Assembly: GCF_017830045.1 (NCBI RefSeq) | Contig: NZ_JAEDXU010000001.1 | Location: 1-64,000, forward strand | Source: Enterococcus larvae | GTDB lineage: Bacteria > Bacillota > Bacilli > Lactobacillales > Enterococcaceae | Reading direction: 5' to 3' | Length of the DNA stretch: 64,000 bases | Shown: piece after piece, positions 26,227-35,971 of the stretch | Position numbering within the stretch: position 1 is the stretch's first letter | Layout: the number at the start of each line of letters is the position of its first letter | Position numbers and translations under genes: made by a program | Notes under the pieces: model-generated | Databases searched by the model: none | Told to the model about the DNA's origin: nothing | Seen by the model: only the letters and a program-made list of their open reading frames with translations

Positions 26227-26997
26227 ATGAAAAAAGTAACATTGATCAGCGTGCTGACATTAGCATTGTTTGGGGCAAGCATTGGCACAGGAGTAACAGC
26301 TGCATTTGCAGAGCAAGGACAGGCAGTCACTCAAAATGAAGCAGGAGTGATTGAGCAGGAAAGAGAAAAACTGGAAGGCCTGGAAGATAAAGTTGCCGGT
26401 ACCGACTATGAAGACGCTCTTAATCAATTGATTCCTGTGTTGGATAATCTTGAGCAAGATGTTAATGCTGCAGCAAATAAGGCGCGCTTTAATATGGTAA
26501 CTATCTACGATCTTGATAGTATCGGCGTACGTCTACAGCTAATCACTGAAATCAGTAATGCGATTGCCTTTTCAGTTGAGCAACTAGGAAACAAAGTCGA
26601 ACAAGCACACCGTGAACTTGGTGTCGAAATCACAAAAGCAGTTATCACTGTAGCTGATCCATTTGCCAGCGTATCAAAAATCGAACAGCAAATCGTTTCT
26701 CTACAAAACCTAATGGAGAAGGTACTAACTTATCCTGATCTAGACTTAAACGCAAAAGCAACTTATCCCGTAAAACAAAAGTTGGATGCTGCAATTTGGG
26801 CAACTCGCTTTGAAAGAGATAAAAAAATCTTAGGGAAAGTACCTTTTGCTGTATACAACGATTTAAACAAAGTGATCACTAGAGCCGTTGGAGTTCAGCT
26901 TAGCTTGAAATCAACAGTCGGTGATGTCAATGCAGCAATTCAAAGCTTAGAAAATGCTTTGGAGCTTGCATTAAGCTTTACAGAAGCAGCAAAATAG
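26227..26997 (+). CDS. CAMP factor family pore-forming toxin
   Basis: The 256-aa protein has a signal peptide (residues 1-28, cleavage near AFA-EQ) and an all-helical body. Compared from memory with CAMP factor of Streptococcus agalactiae (about 255 aa) it shares the blocks GTDYE, YDLDSIGVRLQLITE (YDLNSIGSRVEALTD), DPFASV, KVLTYPDLD, KLDAAIWATRFERDKK and NKVITRAVGVQL. CAMP factors are secreted cohaemolysins that insert into membranes pre-treated with sphingomyelinase. The gene stands alone with its own promoter and terminator, next to a secreted LRR protein on the opposite strand. Confidence 0.88.
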   Translation: MKKVTLISVLTLALFGASIGTGVTAAFAEQGQAVTQNEAGVIEQEREKLEGLEDKVAGTDYEDALNQLIPVLDNLEQDVNAAANKARFNMVTIYDLDSIGVRLQLITEISNAIAFSVEQLGNKVEQAHRELGVEITKAVITVADPFASVSKIEQQIVSLQNLMEKVLTYPDLDLNAKATYPVKQKLDAAIWATRFERDKKILGKVPFAVYNDLNKVITRAVGVQLSLKSTVGDVNAAIQSLENALELALSFTEAAK

Positions 26998-27001
26998 AGT
27001 C

Positions 27002-27045
27002 AAAAAAATCCCTCATGCAGCTGATGCTGCGTGAAGGATTTTTAT
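27002..27045 (+). terminator. Terminator of the CAMP-factor gene
   Basis: AAAAATCC-ct-CATGCAGC and GCTGCGTG-aa-GGATTTTT form a strong hairpin 5 nt after the stop codon, ending in TTTTTATT. Confidence 0.85.
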
Positions 27046-27126
27046 TATTCAAGAGCAAAGAAGCACTAAATGAGACGAACTCTATCCATATCAGATACAC
27101 AAGCTTTTTTGATTGATAGAAAAACA

Positions 27127-27630
27127 TCATTCCAAAGAAATCTGGTACTTCTCGATCGTTTCTGACTGATTGAACAGCTTTACCGATTCAACTAGCAGTT
27201 CATCCATATAATCACCGTCAGACATGGTCATAAAGAACAGAATATCTTCTTTCTGATAGCCGTGCTTTTCAAACACTTCACTTTGAAGCGACTGGATATG
27301 CTTATTCAACAAACCCATTAATTGTTGCCCAAAGTTCCACTTTTCATCAGATCTTTTTGTAAAGTCGATTGGTGAACTTTCGACAATTTCTACAACTGTC
27401 TGATAAAGAAATTTAGGATATATTGCCTGCTTCCATTCAAAAAATTCCCAGATATTATGTGGATTATTCTCCGTATCGTGATCAGAGGCTACATAGAATC
27501 CATAATAATCATCCGTCGTAACAAATGCTATACTGTAAATTTTATCATTTGCCTCCGCTGATAAAGCTTCTTCAATAACTGAAGGCAATTGTTCCCTCAA
27601 TTCTTGATCAAACTGTTCAAAAGTACCCAT
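27127..27630 (-). CDS. DUF4303 domain-containing protein
   Basis: The 167-aa soluble protein has the DUF4303 (PF14136) pattern: a helical start FEQFDQELREQLPSVIEEAL, the strand SIAFVTTDDYYGFYVASD, an acidic, aromatic middle (NIWEFFEWKQ) and the tail EDILFFMTMSDGD. DUF4303 proteins occur near polymorphic toxins and may act as immunity-like proteins, but this is not proven here. It follows an uncharacterised 272-aa gene by 47 nt on the same strand and has GGGAGG at its start. Confidence 0.7.
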   Translation of the reverse strand: MGTFEQFDQELREQLPSVIEEALSAEANDKIYSIAFVTTDDYYGFYVASDHDTENNPHNIWEFFEWKQAIYPKFLYQTVVEIVESSPIDFTKRSDEKWNFGQQLMGLLNKHIQSLQSEVFEKHGYQKEDILFFMTMSDGDYMDELLVESVKLFNQSETIEKYQISLE

Positions 27631-27677
27631 ATTGTCCTCCCCTCGTTCTGCCCTTGATATTGCCCATTGGACAGCTG

Positions 27678-28496
27678 CTACTCGTCATAAGCTTGGAATT
27701 TTTTCAAATCATCGATCTGTAATTGATAGGCTTTTTTCCCGTCCGGCAGCAATGTCGACATTTGCGCCAATGCACAAATCGTTCGTTCCTTAAGCGGTGA
27801 GTCAATCCCTCCTGTGATCTTAATAACACCAAAGCCAACCGCAATCGTAAGTTGACAAGATTCAAAAATCATTTGTTCATTTTTAGAAATAAGATCGGGA
27901 TCATCCGTCATTTTCATCGGATCAAGATACTCAATTTTCCATGAGTTCGCAACATAGACGGGTAAGCTGTCAAAATCCTCTACATCCTCTTCTTTAGCTA
28001 AGTGGTCTTCTATCATACGAAGGCTATCATTGCCGGTATCATTACCAAACGGTGCATAGTCATCGATAATATTATAGTACAGCTCATGGGTAAAATGATG
28101 GACAAAAAACGGATGTGAGGTCTTCTTCGCAACCCCCTCTTCTTCATCGTCATAATAATAAATGATTTCAGCAGTCACATCCTGCCAACCAGATAGCTCT
28201 GGAAGTTTCCCTGATAGGTAGCTCTGAAACAGCTCATGGCATTCCCTAACATCTTCTGTCTTTTTACGGAATTGCTGAAACTGTTTGCCGTCCTTAAACT
28301 GAATTTCAACCACGTAAATGCCCTTCTCCCATGCAACCTGAATGAAAGGACTTTTTTCAATCAAAGGCGTCGCTTCTAATATCAATATATGAGACTTTCC
28401 CTGATCAAGACCTTCGAAAGCCTTTGTGAGCGTTTCAGCAGTAACAGGTTCAATCATCTCATGCTCATTAAATAATTCAAATACTCTTTCTTTCAT
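27678..28496 (-). CDS. Acidic soluble protein of unknown function
   Basis: The 272-aa product is rich in Asp/Glu and contains no signal or membrane segment. Recognisable stretches are HILILEATPLIEKSPFIQVA near residue 35, VEIQFKDGKQFQQFRK near 84 and IAVGFGVIKITGGIDSP near 225. I do not recognise the family. It is the first gene of a pair with the DUF4303 gene, so the two may be functionally linked, for instance as immunity-type proteins, which is speculation. Confidence 0.6.
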   Translation of the reverse strand: MKERVFELFNEHEMIEPVTAETLTKAFEGLDQGKSHILILEATPLIEKSPFIQVAWEKGIYVVEIQFKDGKQFQQFRKKTEDVRECHELFQSYLSGKLPELSGWQDVTAEIIYYYDDEEEGVAKKTSHPFFVHHFTHELYYNIIDDYAPFGNDTGNDSLRMIEDHLAKEEDVEDFDSLPVYVANSWKIEYLDPMKMTDDPDLISKNEQMIFESCQLTIAVGFGVIKITGGIDSPLKERTICALAQMSTLLPDGKKAYQLQIDDLKKFQAYDE

Positions 28497-28649
28497 ACCT
28501 ATGCTCCTGACTTTTTCGTTTTAGTATCAACTGGTTTTTCTCTATAAGCACAGCTGATCTCTTCTACTATCATAACAAAGATAAAACAGTCAATCCAGAT
28601 TCACTTCATTTGAGTAATAAAATACATGACTAACTAATTAACCATAAAT

Positions 28650-28696
28650 AAAAAAACGACTGAACAGTCGCCTAATACCTCCGACTTGTTCAGTCA
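28650..28696 (-). terminator. Terminator of the PrsW-type gene
   Basis: On the minus strand GACTGAACA pairs with TGTTCAGTC and is followed by GTTTTTTTATTT. Confidence 0.75.
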
Positions 28697-28710
28697 TCTC
28701 TTTGTTGTGA

Positions 28711-29520
28711 TCAGTTTTTGATTTGAGGAATCTTTCTTTGATCGGCTTCTACAAATTTGATAATTTGGATGACGATCATGATTGTAAATGCAGACAGAAC
28801 TGCACTGACTAATGGTAGATCATTGATTGGGGAATTCCAAATGAAATGGAATAAAATAGGCGTTACCAACCATAATCGAACCGTTTTCTTTTGGATCGAC
28901 TGATTCTTTGAAAGCAGGCAAATAACAGCTACAGAAAAAATGCAGGTCAAGGACCAGTGAGAGCTGATCGACCCTGAGATACGTTCCAAAGTTTTCGGAA
29001 CAACTGTCTGAAAAGACTCTTGTGCCTCCATCACGATATAGGAGATATCTTCAATGATTTGAAAACCCAGACCAACACTCGCACCAACAATAAAGGCAGA
29101 TTGTACATTCCTGCGATTCAACAGATACAAAATGACGAGCCCGCAGCAGAGCTTAAGTGCTTCTTCAACGAATGGCGCTGTCAACGCTGCGGACCAGTCC
29201 TCCAATGCTTTTGAGCTGCCAAATACATGCTTTAGACCTTCCAGCAGATAATCATTCCCATAGCCTGCCAACCAACCGGTCGCATAGGCTCCGCTGACAA
29301 TTGACAACGGAATGATATATTTCGGGATTTTCCATCTTCCGGCATATTTTACAAGTAAATAGCAAATCGGGAGTATGTATATACCTAATAAGAAGAACGT
29401 GACTAATAATTCTAAATAATTGCCTGTCGAGAGTTCCAATCCTCCTAAGTCATTGAATTCATACTCTACCCCTATCGCAATGGATAATAAAATGAAAAAC
29501 AACAGACTATTTCTCTTCAT
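28711..29520 (-). CDS. PrsW-family intramembrane protease
   Basis: The 269-aa protein has eight predicted membrane segments. It carries the PrsW (PF13367) motifs: EEALK at Glu119-Glu120, FQIIED with Glu157, His188 in SSHWS and His225 in FHFIWNS. These form the putative active site shared with Abi/CPBP-type proteases. B. subtilis PrsW cleaves the anti-sigma factor RsiW, but no anti-sigma factor is encoded nearby, so the substrate is unknown. The gene is monocistronic with GAGGAGG at its start. Confidence 0.85.
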   Translation of the reverse strand: MKRNSLLFFILLSIAIGVEYEFNDLGGLELSTGNYLELLVTFFLLGIYILPICYLLVKYAGRWKIPKYIIPLSIVSGAYATGWLAGYGNDYLLEGLKHVFGSSKALEDWSAALTAPFVEEALKLCCGLVILYLLNRRNVQSAFIVGASVGLGFQIIEDISYIVMEAQESFQTVVPKTLERISGSISSHWSLTCIFSVAVICLLSKNQSIQKKTVRLWLVTPILFHFIWNSPINDLPLVSAVLSAFTIMIVIQIIKFVEADQRKIPQIKN

Positions 29521-29643
29521 ATCGTCTTCCTCCTCTAATGTCCATAGTCTTAGAAGCCAGGAGTTTGGCCTTCCTGCTTCACTAGTAAATATAGCATGAA
29601 ATGTTTTATGCTGAAAATGTTAACCCGATTACCGGACGTAAAA

Positions 29644-29688
29644 AACACTTAAAGCAAGGTTAGTCGACCAACCATTACTTTAAGTGTT
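29644..29688 (-). terminator. Terminator of the bgl operon
   Basis: AACACTTAAAG pairs with CTTTAAGTGTT, with GGTTAGTCGACCAACC folding inside. On the minus strand TTTTTTAC follows. A second short inverted repeat (TTGATTAGTT...AACTAATCAA, 29705-29730) overlaps the stop codon. Confidence 0.75.
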
Positions 29689-29726
29689 CTCATTTAACAT
29701 CTAGTTGATTAGTTACGTTCAACTAA

Positions 29727-31196
<1,470 letters not shown>

Positions 31197-33077
31197 TTAT
31201 TTGATTACTACTAGAAAATCTTCGCCATGTAAAACATTCTCTTGAGACAAATCCAAAACATCTAAAAAATCATTGCTATTTGTCACAACGATCGGCGTTT
31301 CTACAGAGTATCCTTTTTCTGTGATCAACACTGCATCAAATTTTACCAACAAATCTCCTTTAGTAATTTTATCACCTGTTTTCACAAAAGTCTCAAAACC
31401 TTCGCCATTTAATTCAACCGTATCCATACCGATATGGATCAACAGCTCGATACCATCCTTTGAAGTGATTCCGATTGCATGTCCTGTTGGGAAAATCGTT
31501 GTGATCTCACCATCAACAGGTGCATATACACTACCGTCGTTCGGACGGATTGCCAAGCCTTTGCCCATCGCACCTGAAGCAAACACATCATCCTTTACTT
31601 CAGAAAGAGGTAGGATATCTCCACTGATTGGACTTGCTAATACGATCTTTTGTTCACCGGAAATTGCTGCATCACCTATACCATCGTCTGTTTTTTCGGC
31701 AGCTTCTGCTTGAACAGGATCATCAAATCCTAATACAAAGGTCAGAACAAATGCCAGAATAATCGCAATCCCAGTACCAATCGCTGCTGAAACCACACCA
31801 GAAGTATCATTTGAACCAGGAGCAATAAACCCAGGTAAACTGAAGACACTAACCAAACCAAAGACATAGTTTTTCGCACCGCTGAATGCTACGAACGCAC
31901 CACCAACTGCACCACCGATACAGGCTGCAATAAATGGTTTTTTCAATGGTAATGTCACACCATAAACGGCAGGTTCTGTAATACCAAAAATAGACGTCAA
32001 TGCGGCAGAAAGTGACAATCCTTTCATCTTCACATCTTTACTCTTCAAGAAGACAGCCAACGCAGCTCCTCCTTGCGCCATTACTGCCGGTAAAAGCATC
32101 GGCATCATAGAATCGATCCCACCGCCGGCTTCTGAAAGATTCAGCATCATGATCGGCACAAAGCCCCAATGCATACCGAACATAACAAACACTTGCCATA
32201 AACCACCCATAACAGCTCCAGCCAGTAAAGGACTCAAGCCGTAAATAGAGTTATAGGCACCACCAAGCAGATTACCTGCGACTGTCCCGATTGGACCAAT
32301 CAAAATGAATGTCAATGGTGTCATTACTAAGAATACAGCTAGTGGAACAACAATGATCTGCAATGCATTTGGAACAACCTTTTTGAAGAAGCGTTCAACA
32401 TACTGCATAACAAAAACTGCTAAAATAATTGGAATAACTGAAGATGTATAGCCGCTAGCACCCAAAATCACTGGGATACCGAAGAAGCTCAACTCTGTAC
32501 CAGCCAACGCATTGATGCTTGGATGAACCAATGCCATCGCCAGACAGACTGCTAAAAACTGATTCGTATTGAATTTTTTTGCAGCAGTGAAGGCCAACAA
32601 GATTGGCAGATACGTGAATATACCATCAGCAACAGCAAACAATACCAGATAAACACCGGAATCAGCTGCCAGCCACCCCATTGTTAATGCCAGTGTCAGG
32701 AACCCCTTCAATACACCGGCACCAGCCATTGCACCTAAGAATGGTGTGAAAATCGAAGAAATAATATCAATCAACTGATTAAAGATATTGCCTTTTGCTC
32801 CTTCAGATTTCTCATTGGATTCGTTTCCTAAACCGCTTTGTGCCAGTAATTCTTTATAGACATCACTCACATGACTGCCGATAACAACCTGATACTGCCC
32901 GCCGCTTTGAACCACCTGGATGACATCCGGATCGTTCTTTAATTTTTCTGTTTCCGCAGCGCTTTCATCTTTTAAGTTGAAACGTAGTCGTGTTGCACAG
33001 TGAACAACGCTATTGACATTTCCTTCTCCACCTACTAGCGTAAGCACGCGCTTCGCTGTCTCTTGATTTTTACTCAT
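31197..33077 (-). CDS. Beta-glucoside PTS transporter subunit IIBCA
   Basis: The 626-aa protein is a fusion in the order IIB (1-85, phospho-Cys27 in VVHCATRLRF), IIC (about 105-450, ten hydrophobic segments) and IIA (about 475-626, His in LLIHIGMDTVELNG). This is the BglF/BglP arrangement. It imports and phosphorylates beta-glucosides such as salicin, arbutin or cellobiose-like sugars. Its leader carries an antiterminator target and a terminator (33107-33202), so expression depends on the BglG protein encoded just upstream. Confidence 0.93.
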   Translation of the reverse strand: MSKNQETAKRVLTLVGGEGNVNSVVHCATRLRFNLKDESAAETEKLKNDPDVIQVVQSGGQYQVVIGSHVSDVYKELLAQSGLGNESNEKSEGAKGNIFNQLIDIISSIFTPFLGAMAGAGVLKGFLTLALTMGWLAADSGVYLVLFAVADGIFTYLPILLAFTAAKKFNTNQFLAVCLAMALVHPSINALAGTELSFFGIPVILGASGYTSSVIPIILAVFVMQYVERFFKKVVPNALQIIVVPLAVFLVMTPLTFILIGPIGTVAGNLLGGAYNSIYGLSPLLAGAVMGGLWQVFVMFGMHWGFVPIMMLNLSEAGGGIDSMMPMLLPAVMAQGGAALAVFLKSKDVKMKGLSLSAALTSIFGITEPAVYGVTLPLKKPFIAACIGGAVGGAFVAFSGAKNYVFGLVSVFSLPGFIAPGSNDTSGVVSAAIGTGIAIILAFVLTFVLGFDDPVQAEAAEKTDDGIGDAAISGEQKIVLASPISGDILPLSEVKDDVFASGAMGKGLAIRPNDGSVYAPVDGEITTIFPTGHAIGITSKDGIELLIHIGMDTVELNGEGFETFVKTGDKITKGDLLVKFDAVLITEKGYSVETPIVVTNSNDFLDVLDLSQENVLHGEDFLVVIK

Positions 33078-33106
33078 TGTTCTCCCTCTTTCTGTTTTTA
33101 TATATA

Positions 33107-33178
33107 AGAAAAACCCAAATTGAAAAAATAGCAGTACAAAGCAGTGTTGTACTCACTTATCTTTTCAATCCGGGTTTA
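33107..33178 (-). terminator. Conditional terminator in the bglP leader
   Basis: On the minus strand AACCCGGATTGAAAA pairs with TTTTCAATTTGGGTT, followed by TTTC. Its upstream arm overlaps the end of the antiterminator RNA, so the two structures exclude each other. Confidence 0.85.
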
Positions 33179-33202
33179 GCCTGCATAACCAGTAACAATC
33201 CT
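33167..33202 (-). promoter_or_regulatory. Ribonucleic antiterminator (RAT) of bglP
   Basis: GGATTGTTACTGGTTATGCA followed by GGCTAAACC matches the BglG/LicT RAT consensus closely. Binding of active BglG would prevent the terminator and let the bglP-bglA message continue. Confidence 0.9.
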
Positions 33203-33213
33203 ATGATTGAGTA

Positions 33214-34056
33214 TTATTCGTTTTTTTCTCCCACCAGTCGCTGAATATGAATGGTCAGGTAAGTTTGCTCTGCTTTGCCAACGGGCTTATCGTATTTCGT
33301 CACTAAGTACTGATTGATACGCTGCACCGATTGGAAAGCCTTTGGATATTTTGATTGAATCAGCTCGTAAAGAAATTCATCTTCCTCACTGTTCAGCTCA
33401 TCCTTTAGGTATCGCTGACTAAAAAATTGTAAGTGGGTAACCATTCGTTGATAGTTCAAGGAATCCTCGTCGAAGGGTAATCCGAAGTATCTGCTGATGA
33501 TCGTCAACACATTCCCAACGATCTCAGTAGCAGTCATCGTTTCTTCCATCGTGTTATTACCTTGCTCGCCATTCACGATATGAAAAGCAATAAAACCGGC
33601 TTCATCATCGGCGAATTCCACATCAAATTGCTCATTGATCAGTTGAATCCCTTGTCTGGCAATATCGAATTCTTTAGGGTAAAACTTGCGTGTTTCATAT
33701 TTTAGCGGATTAGGAAGCTCGATACCTTCCCTCGCCCGAGCAATCGCATAATGAATGTGGTCAGTCAAGGTCAGATACACATTAGAAGAAAGTTCTGTGC
33801 CTAACTGCTCCTCAGCCAGATCAACAATTCTTTTTACAGCTTCCACCTCTTCAGAAGGCAGATCAGAAAACAATTGTTGAAATTGTGTAGAAAGAACGGA
33901 ATCCTTCAGCACAAATTCTTTTTCAACGAATTCCTGCTGGATCTCATCGCCAACCTTCTTTTTAAAGGCTAGTCCTCTTCCCATATAGACAGTTTCTTCG
34001 CCTGAACTGTTCCGCGCCATCACTACATTGTTATTCAATATTTTTTCAATAATCAT
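33214..34056 (-). CDS. BglG/LicT-family transcription antiterminator
   Basis: The 280-aa protein has an RNA-binding CAT domain (1-58, MIIEKILNNNVVMARNSSGE) and two PRD domains (about 65-170 and 171-280), with conserved histidines in LTDHIHYAIAR, AFHIVNGEQ, HLQFFSQRY and LTIHIQRLV. PTS-dependent phosphorylation of PRD histidines controls its activity. ATG at 34056 has GGGGAG upstream. Its own leader also has a RAT and a terminator, so it regulates itself. Confidence 0.93.
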   Translation of the reverse strand: MIIEKILNNNVVMARNSSGEETVYMGRGLAFKKKVGDEIQQEFVEKEFVLKDSVLSTQFQQLFSDLPSEEVEAVKRIVDLAEEQLGTELSSNVYLTLTDHIHYAIARAREGIELPNPLKYETRKFYPKEFDIARQGIQLINEQFDVEFADDEAGFIAFHIVNGEQGNNTMEETMTATEIVGNVLTIISRYFGLPFDEDSLNYQRMVTHLQFFSQRYLKDELNSEEDEFLYELIQSKYPKAFQSVQRINQYLVTKYDKPVGKAEQTYLTIHIQRLVGEKNE

Positions 34057-34079
34057 AATGAACGCTCCCCACTCCAAAA

Positions 34080-34143
34080 TAAAAAAACCTAGAATCCTCC
34101 TACTGCTTCGACTAAATATAGCCTACATAAGTTGATTCTGGTT
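34080..34143 (-). terminator. Conditional terminator in the bglG leader
   Basis: On the minus strand AACCAGAATC pairs with GATTCTAGGTT, followed by TTTTTTATTTT. It overlaps the RAT at 34134-34167. Confidence 0.8.
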
Positions 34144-34167
34144 TTGCCTGCCTAACAGTAACAATCC
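34134..34167 (-). promoter_or_regulatory. Ribonucleic antiterminator (RAT) of bglG
   Basis: GGATTGTTACTGTTAGGCAG followed by GCAAAACC fits the BglG/LicT RAT consensus with few changes. It lies between the promoter and the conditional terminator. Confidence 0.85.
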
Positions 34168-34179
34168 ATTAACGTAATC

Positions 34180-34208
34180 AGAATAACACGTATTTTTTGA
34201 ATTTACAA
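34180..34208 (-). promoter_or_regulatory. bgl operon promoter
   Basis: On the minus strand: -35 TTGTAA (34203-34208), 17-nt spacer, -10 TATTCT (34180-34185). The RAT begins about 13 nt downstream of the -10. Confidence 0.7.
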
Positions 34209-34602
34209 GCTGAAAAAGCGATTTAATTTATTTTTGTTGAAAACCCTATCAATCCTACGTGAATAACGAATGTTTTTAAAATAGACAGTCATATTTACTA
34301 TTCATACAAGAACCAAGATCCCGTTTTCTTTCTTTGCGGGGTAGATGTTTTCTTCAAATAAACACACCCTGTCCCTGCTTTCACAAGAAGCACTCCTCAT
34401 TGAAAAAGGGGGAGATGATTTACTCTTCAGACCCCAACTCAACAGTATCCCTCAGTTAGCAAAGTCGACTATTCAACTTTTTTTATAGAAGCGGATTTGA
34501 TTGTCCTTTCGAAACTCGTTATCTCCGTATCTACAAGGCTATTTCAAGCTCTGAATTGTAGATAAAATTAAATTCCCTTGCCATTTTTGATCTATTACTC
34601 AC
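34209..34602. other. Intergenic stretch without recognised gene
   Basis: About 390 bp between the bgl promoter and the end of the WxL cluster. I see no open frame with a ribosome binding site, no clear terminator and no similarity to the repeat families of the window. It is slightly less AT-rich than the other gaps, so a decayed gene is possible. Confidence 0.4.
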
Positions 34603-35283
34603 TCAGAACCCCTGCAATTGATTTAATGGTAAAAATTTCACCTTAGCTATTCCAATAATCTGTTCCTCCTTGACTAAGCCGTAATGTCGACTATCTGTCG
34701 AATAGGGGCGATTATCCCCCAAAAATAAATAGCGGTCATCCGGAATAACTGTCATTTCCCCTAACATGGAAAGAGAAAAATCCTCTGTAAAATTTTTTCC
34801 ATTCTTTTGACTCTGATTTACCTTTTCTACAAGAAATTTTTCATCCAACGGTTGATTATTGATGAATAAGGTATCATCCTTATACTGCAGCTTATCTCCA
34901 GGCAGACCAATAACACGACGAACGTGGGTATTTTCTCCCCTTGAAAAAACCGCCAAATCAAACCGCTGGAGCCTATCTGTCTTTCTTACCAGCAAGACAT
35001 TGCCATCTCTTAGTGTTGGAGACATACTAAAACCACGAACAGTAACCAACGTAAAGAAAAAAGAGGCAAGCAGGACAGACAAAACTAGCCCAAGAAGAAC
35101 GGATAAGGATATCTCTTTGACAAAACTTCTGCTCCGTTTTTTCTTCCTATTCCCAGCCTTCAAAAAAGAAGGCTGACTTTGATGCTTCTTCCGGCCTTTT
35201 TTTTGAGACAACAAGGTGTTTGTTTGGATATTTCCACTGGTAGTTGTTCTCTTTCGTACCTGTGTCTGCTTTTTTTCCATCAT
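34603..35283 (-). CDS. Signal peptidase I homologue of the WxL cluster, Arg in place of the catalytic Lys
   Basis: The 226-aa protein has a long Lys/Arg-rich cytosolic start (1-57), one membrane segment (58-80) and the S26 domain outside. Box B is GFSMSPTL with the nucleophile Ser86. Box D reads HVRRVIGLPGD, where active signal peptidases have VKR: the general-base Lys is Arg122 (codon CGT). Box E is FLGDNRPYSTDSRHYG. Loss of Lys normally abolishes activity, so this may be a non-proteolytic chaperone-like relative, as proposed for SipA in streptococcal pilus loci. It is the last gene of the WxL cluster; its ribosome binding site is weak and it follows the previous stop by 13 nt, so coupling is likely. 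Confidence 0.8.
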   Translation of the reverse strand: MMEKKQTQVRKRTTTSGNIQTNTLLSQKKGRKKHQSQPSFLKAGNRKKKRSRSFVKEISLSVLLGLVLSVLLASFFFTLVTVRGFSMSPTLRDGNVLLVRKTDRLQRFDLAVFSRGENTHVRRVIGLPGDKLQYKDDTLFINNQPLDEKFLVEKVNQSQKNGKNFTEDFSLSMLGEMTVIPDDRYLFLGDNRPYSTDSRHYGLVKEEQIIGIAKVKFLPLNQLQGF

Positions 35284-35296
35284 TAAATAGCTCTGG

Positions 35297-35959
35297 TTAC
35301 TCTTCTAAAAGGGCAGATTCATCCACCTGATAATACTCAAATGCAGCTTTTTCATATTCCTTTATTCTATCCGCATCATTCAAAAATTCTCCGACTAAAT
35401 CCATATTGGCGAAAAAGTTTTTGGTCTGAGTACTCGTATTCATCCCGATTTGCATGAGTGAAGTATAATAACGGTTAAGAGCCAGCTGCCCCTCCTTTGA
35501 ATTGACATTGCTTGCCTTTTTCGTTCCATAGCTCGCTAACGTTGCAGCTAAATAACGAATATTTTGTTGGATCTTGATCTCATCCTCTTCCTGATTTCCA
35601 GCTTTTAACAGCTGTTCTTCAAAATCTCTAAGTAGGTAATATCCTTTTACTACCAAATCAGAATCCTCTGTCGTCAGATTTCTCGATTGATAATAGGAAA
35701 TATAAAATGAACCACCGGAAAAACTCATCGTCAGTAGAAGGAAAACGACGAAAGAAGTTACACTTCTTCTCTTCTTTTTTTTGAGTTGATTCAGCCTCTT
35801 CCTAAGCTGCTTCTTCTTTTTATTTTTCACTCGTCTAGTCGATAGCTTTTGGATTTTTCTTCTAATCACTGCAAATTGAACAAGGAAATAAACTGTACCA
35901 ATGAAAAAGAGGATCGCAGCAACAACAACGCCAATAAATATACTATCTAAAACTGACAT
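35297..35959 (-). CDS. WxL-cluster membrane protein with coiled basic loop
   Basis: The 220-aa product has a membrane segment at 8-30, a very basic stretch (RRKIQKLSTRRVKNKKKKQL and beyond, to residue 65), a second membrane segment at 67-90 and an extracellular C-terminal domain of about 130 residues that is mostly helical and acidic. I recognise no named family, but such proteins accompany WxL genes. It lies between the WxL-binding protein and signal peptidase genes, 12 nt from each. Confidence 0.6.
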   Translation of the reverse strand: MSVLDSIFIGVVVAAILFFIGTVYFLVQFAVIRRKIQKLSTRRVKNKKKKQLRKRLNQLKKKKRRSVTSFVVFLLLTMSFSGGSFYISYYQSRNLTTEDSDLVVKGYYLLRDFEEQLLKAGNQEEDEIKIQQNIRYLAATLASYGTKKASNVNSKEGQLALNRYYTSLMQIGMNTSTQTKNFFANMDLVGEFLNDADRIKEYEKAAFEYYQVDESALLEE

Positions 35960-35971
35960 AATCCCCGGCTC

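Noticed and set aside
31273-31713. Open frame of 146 codons on the plus strand inside the beta-glucoside PTS gene
   Set aside because: It is a shadow of the strongly supported IIBCA gene, with no ribosome binding site and no family features.
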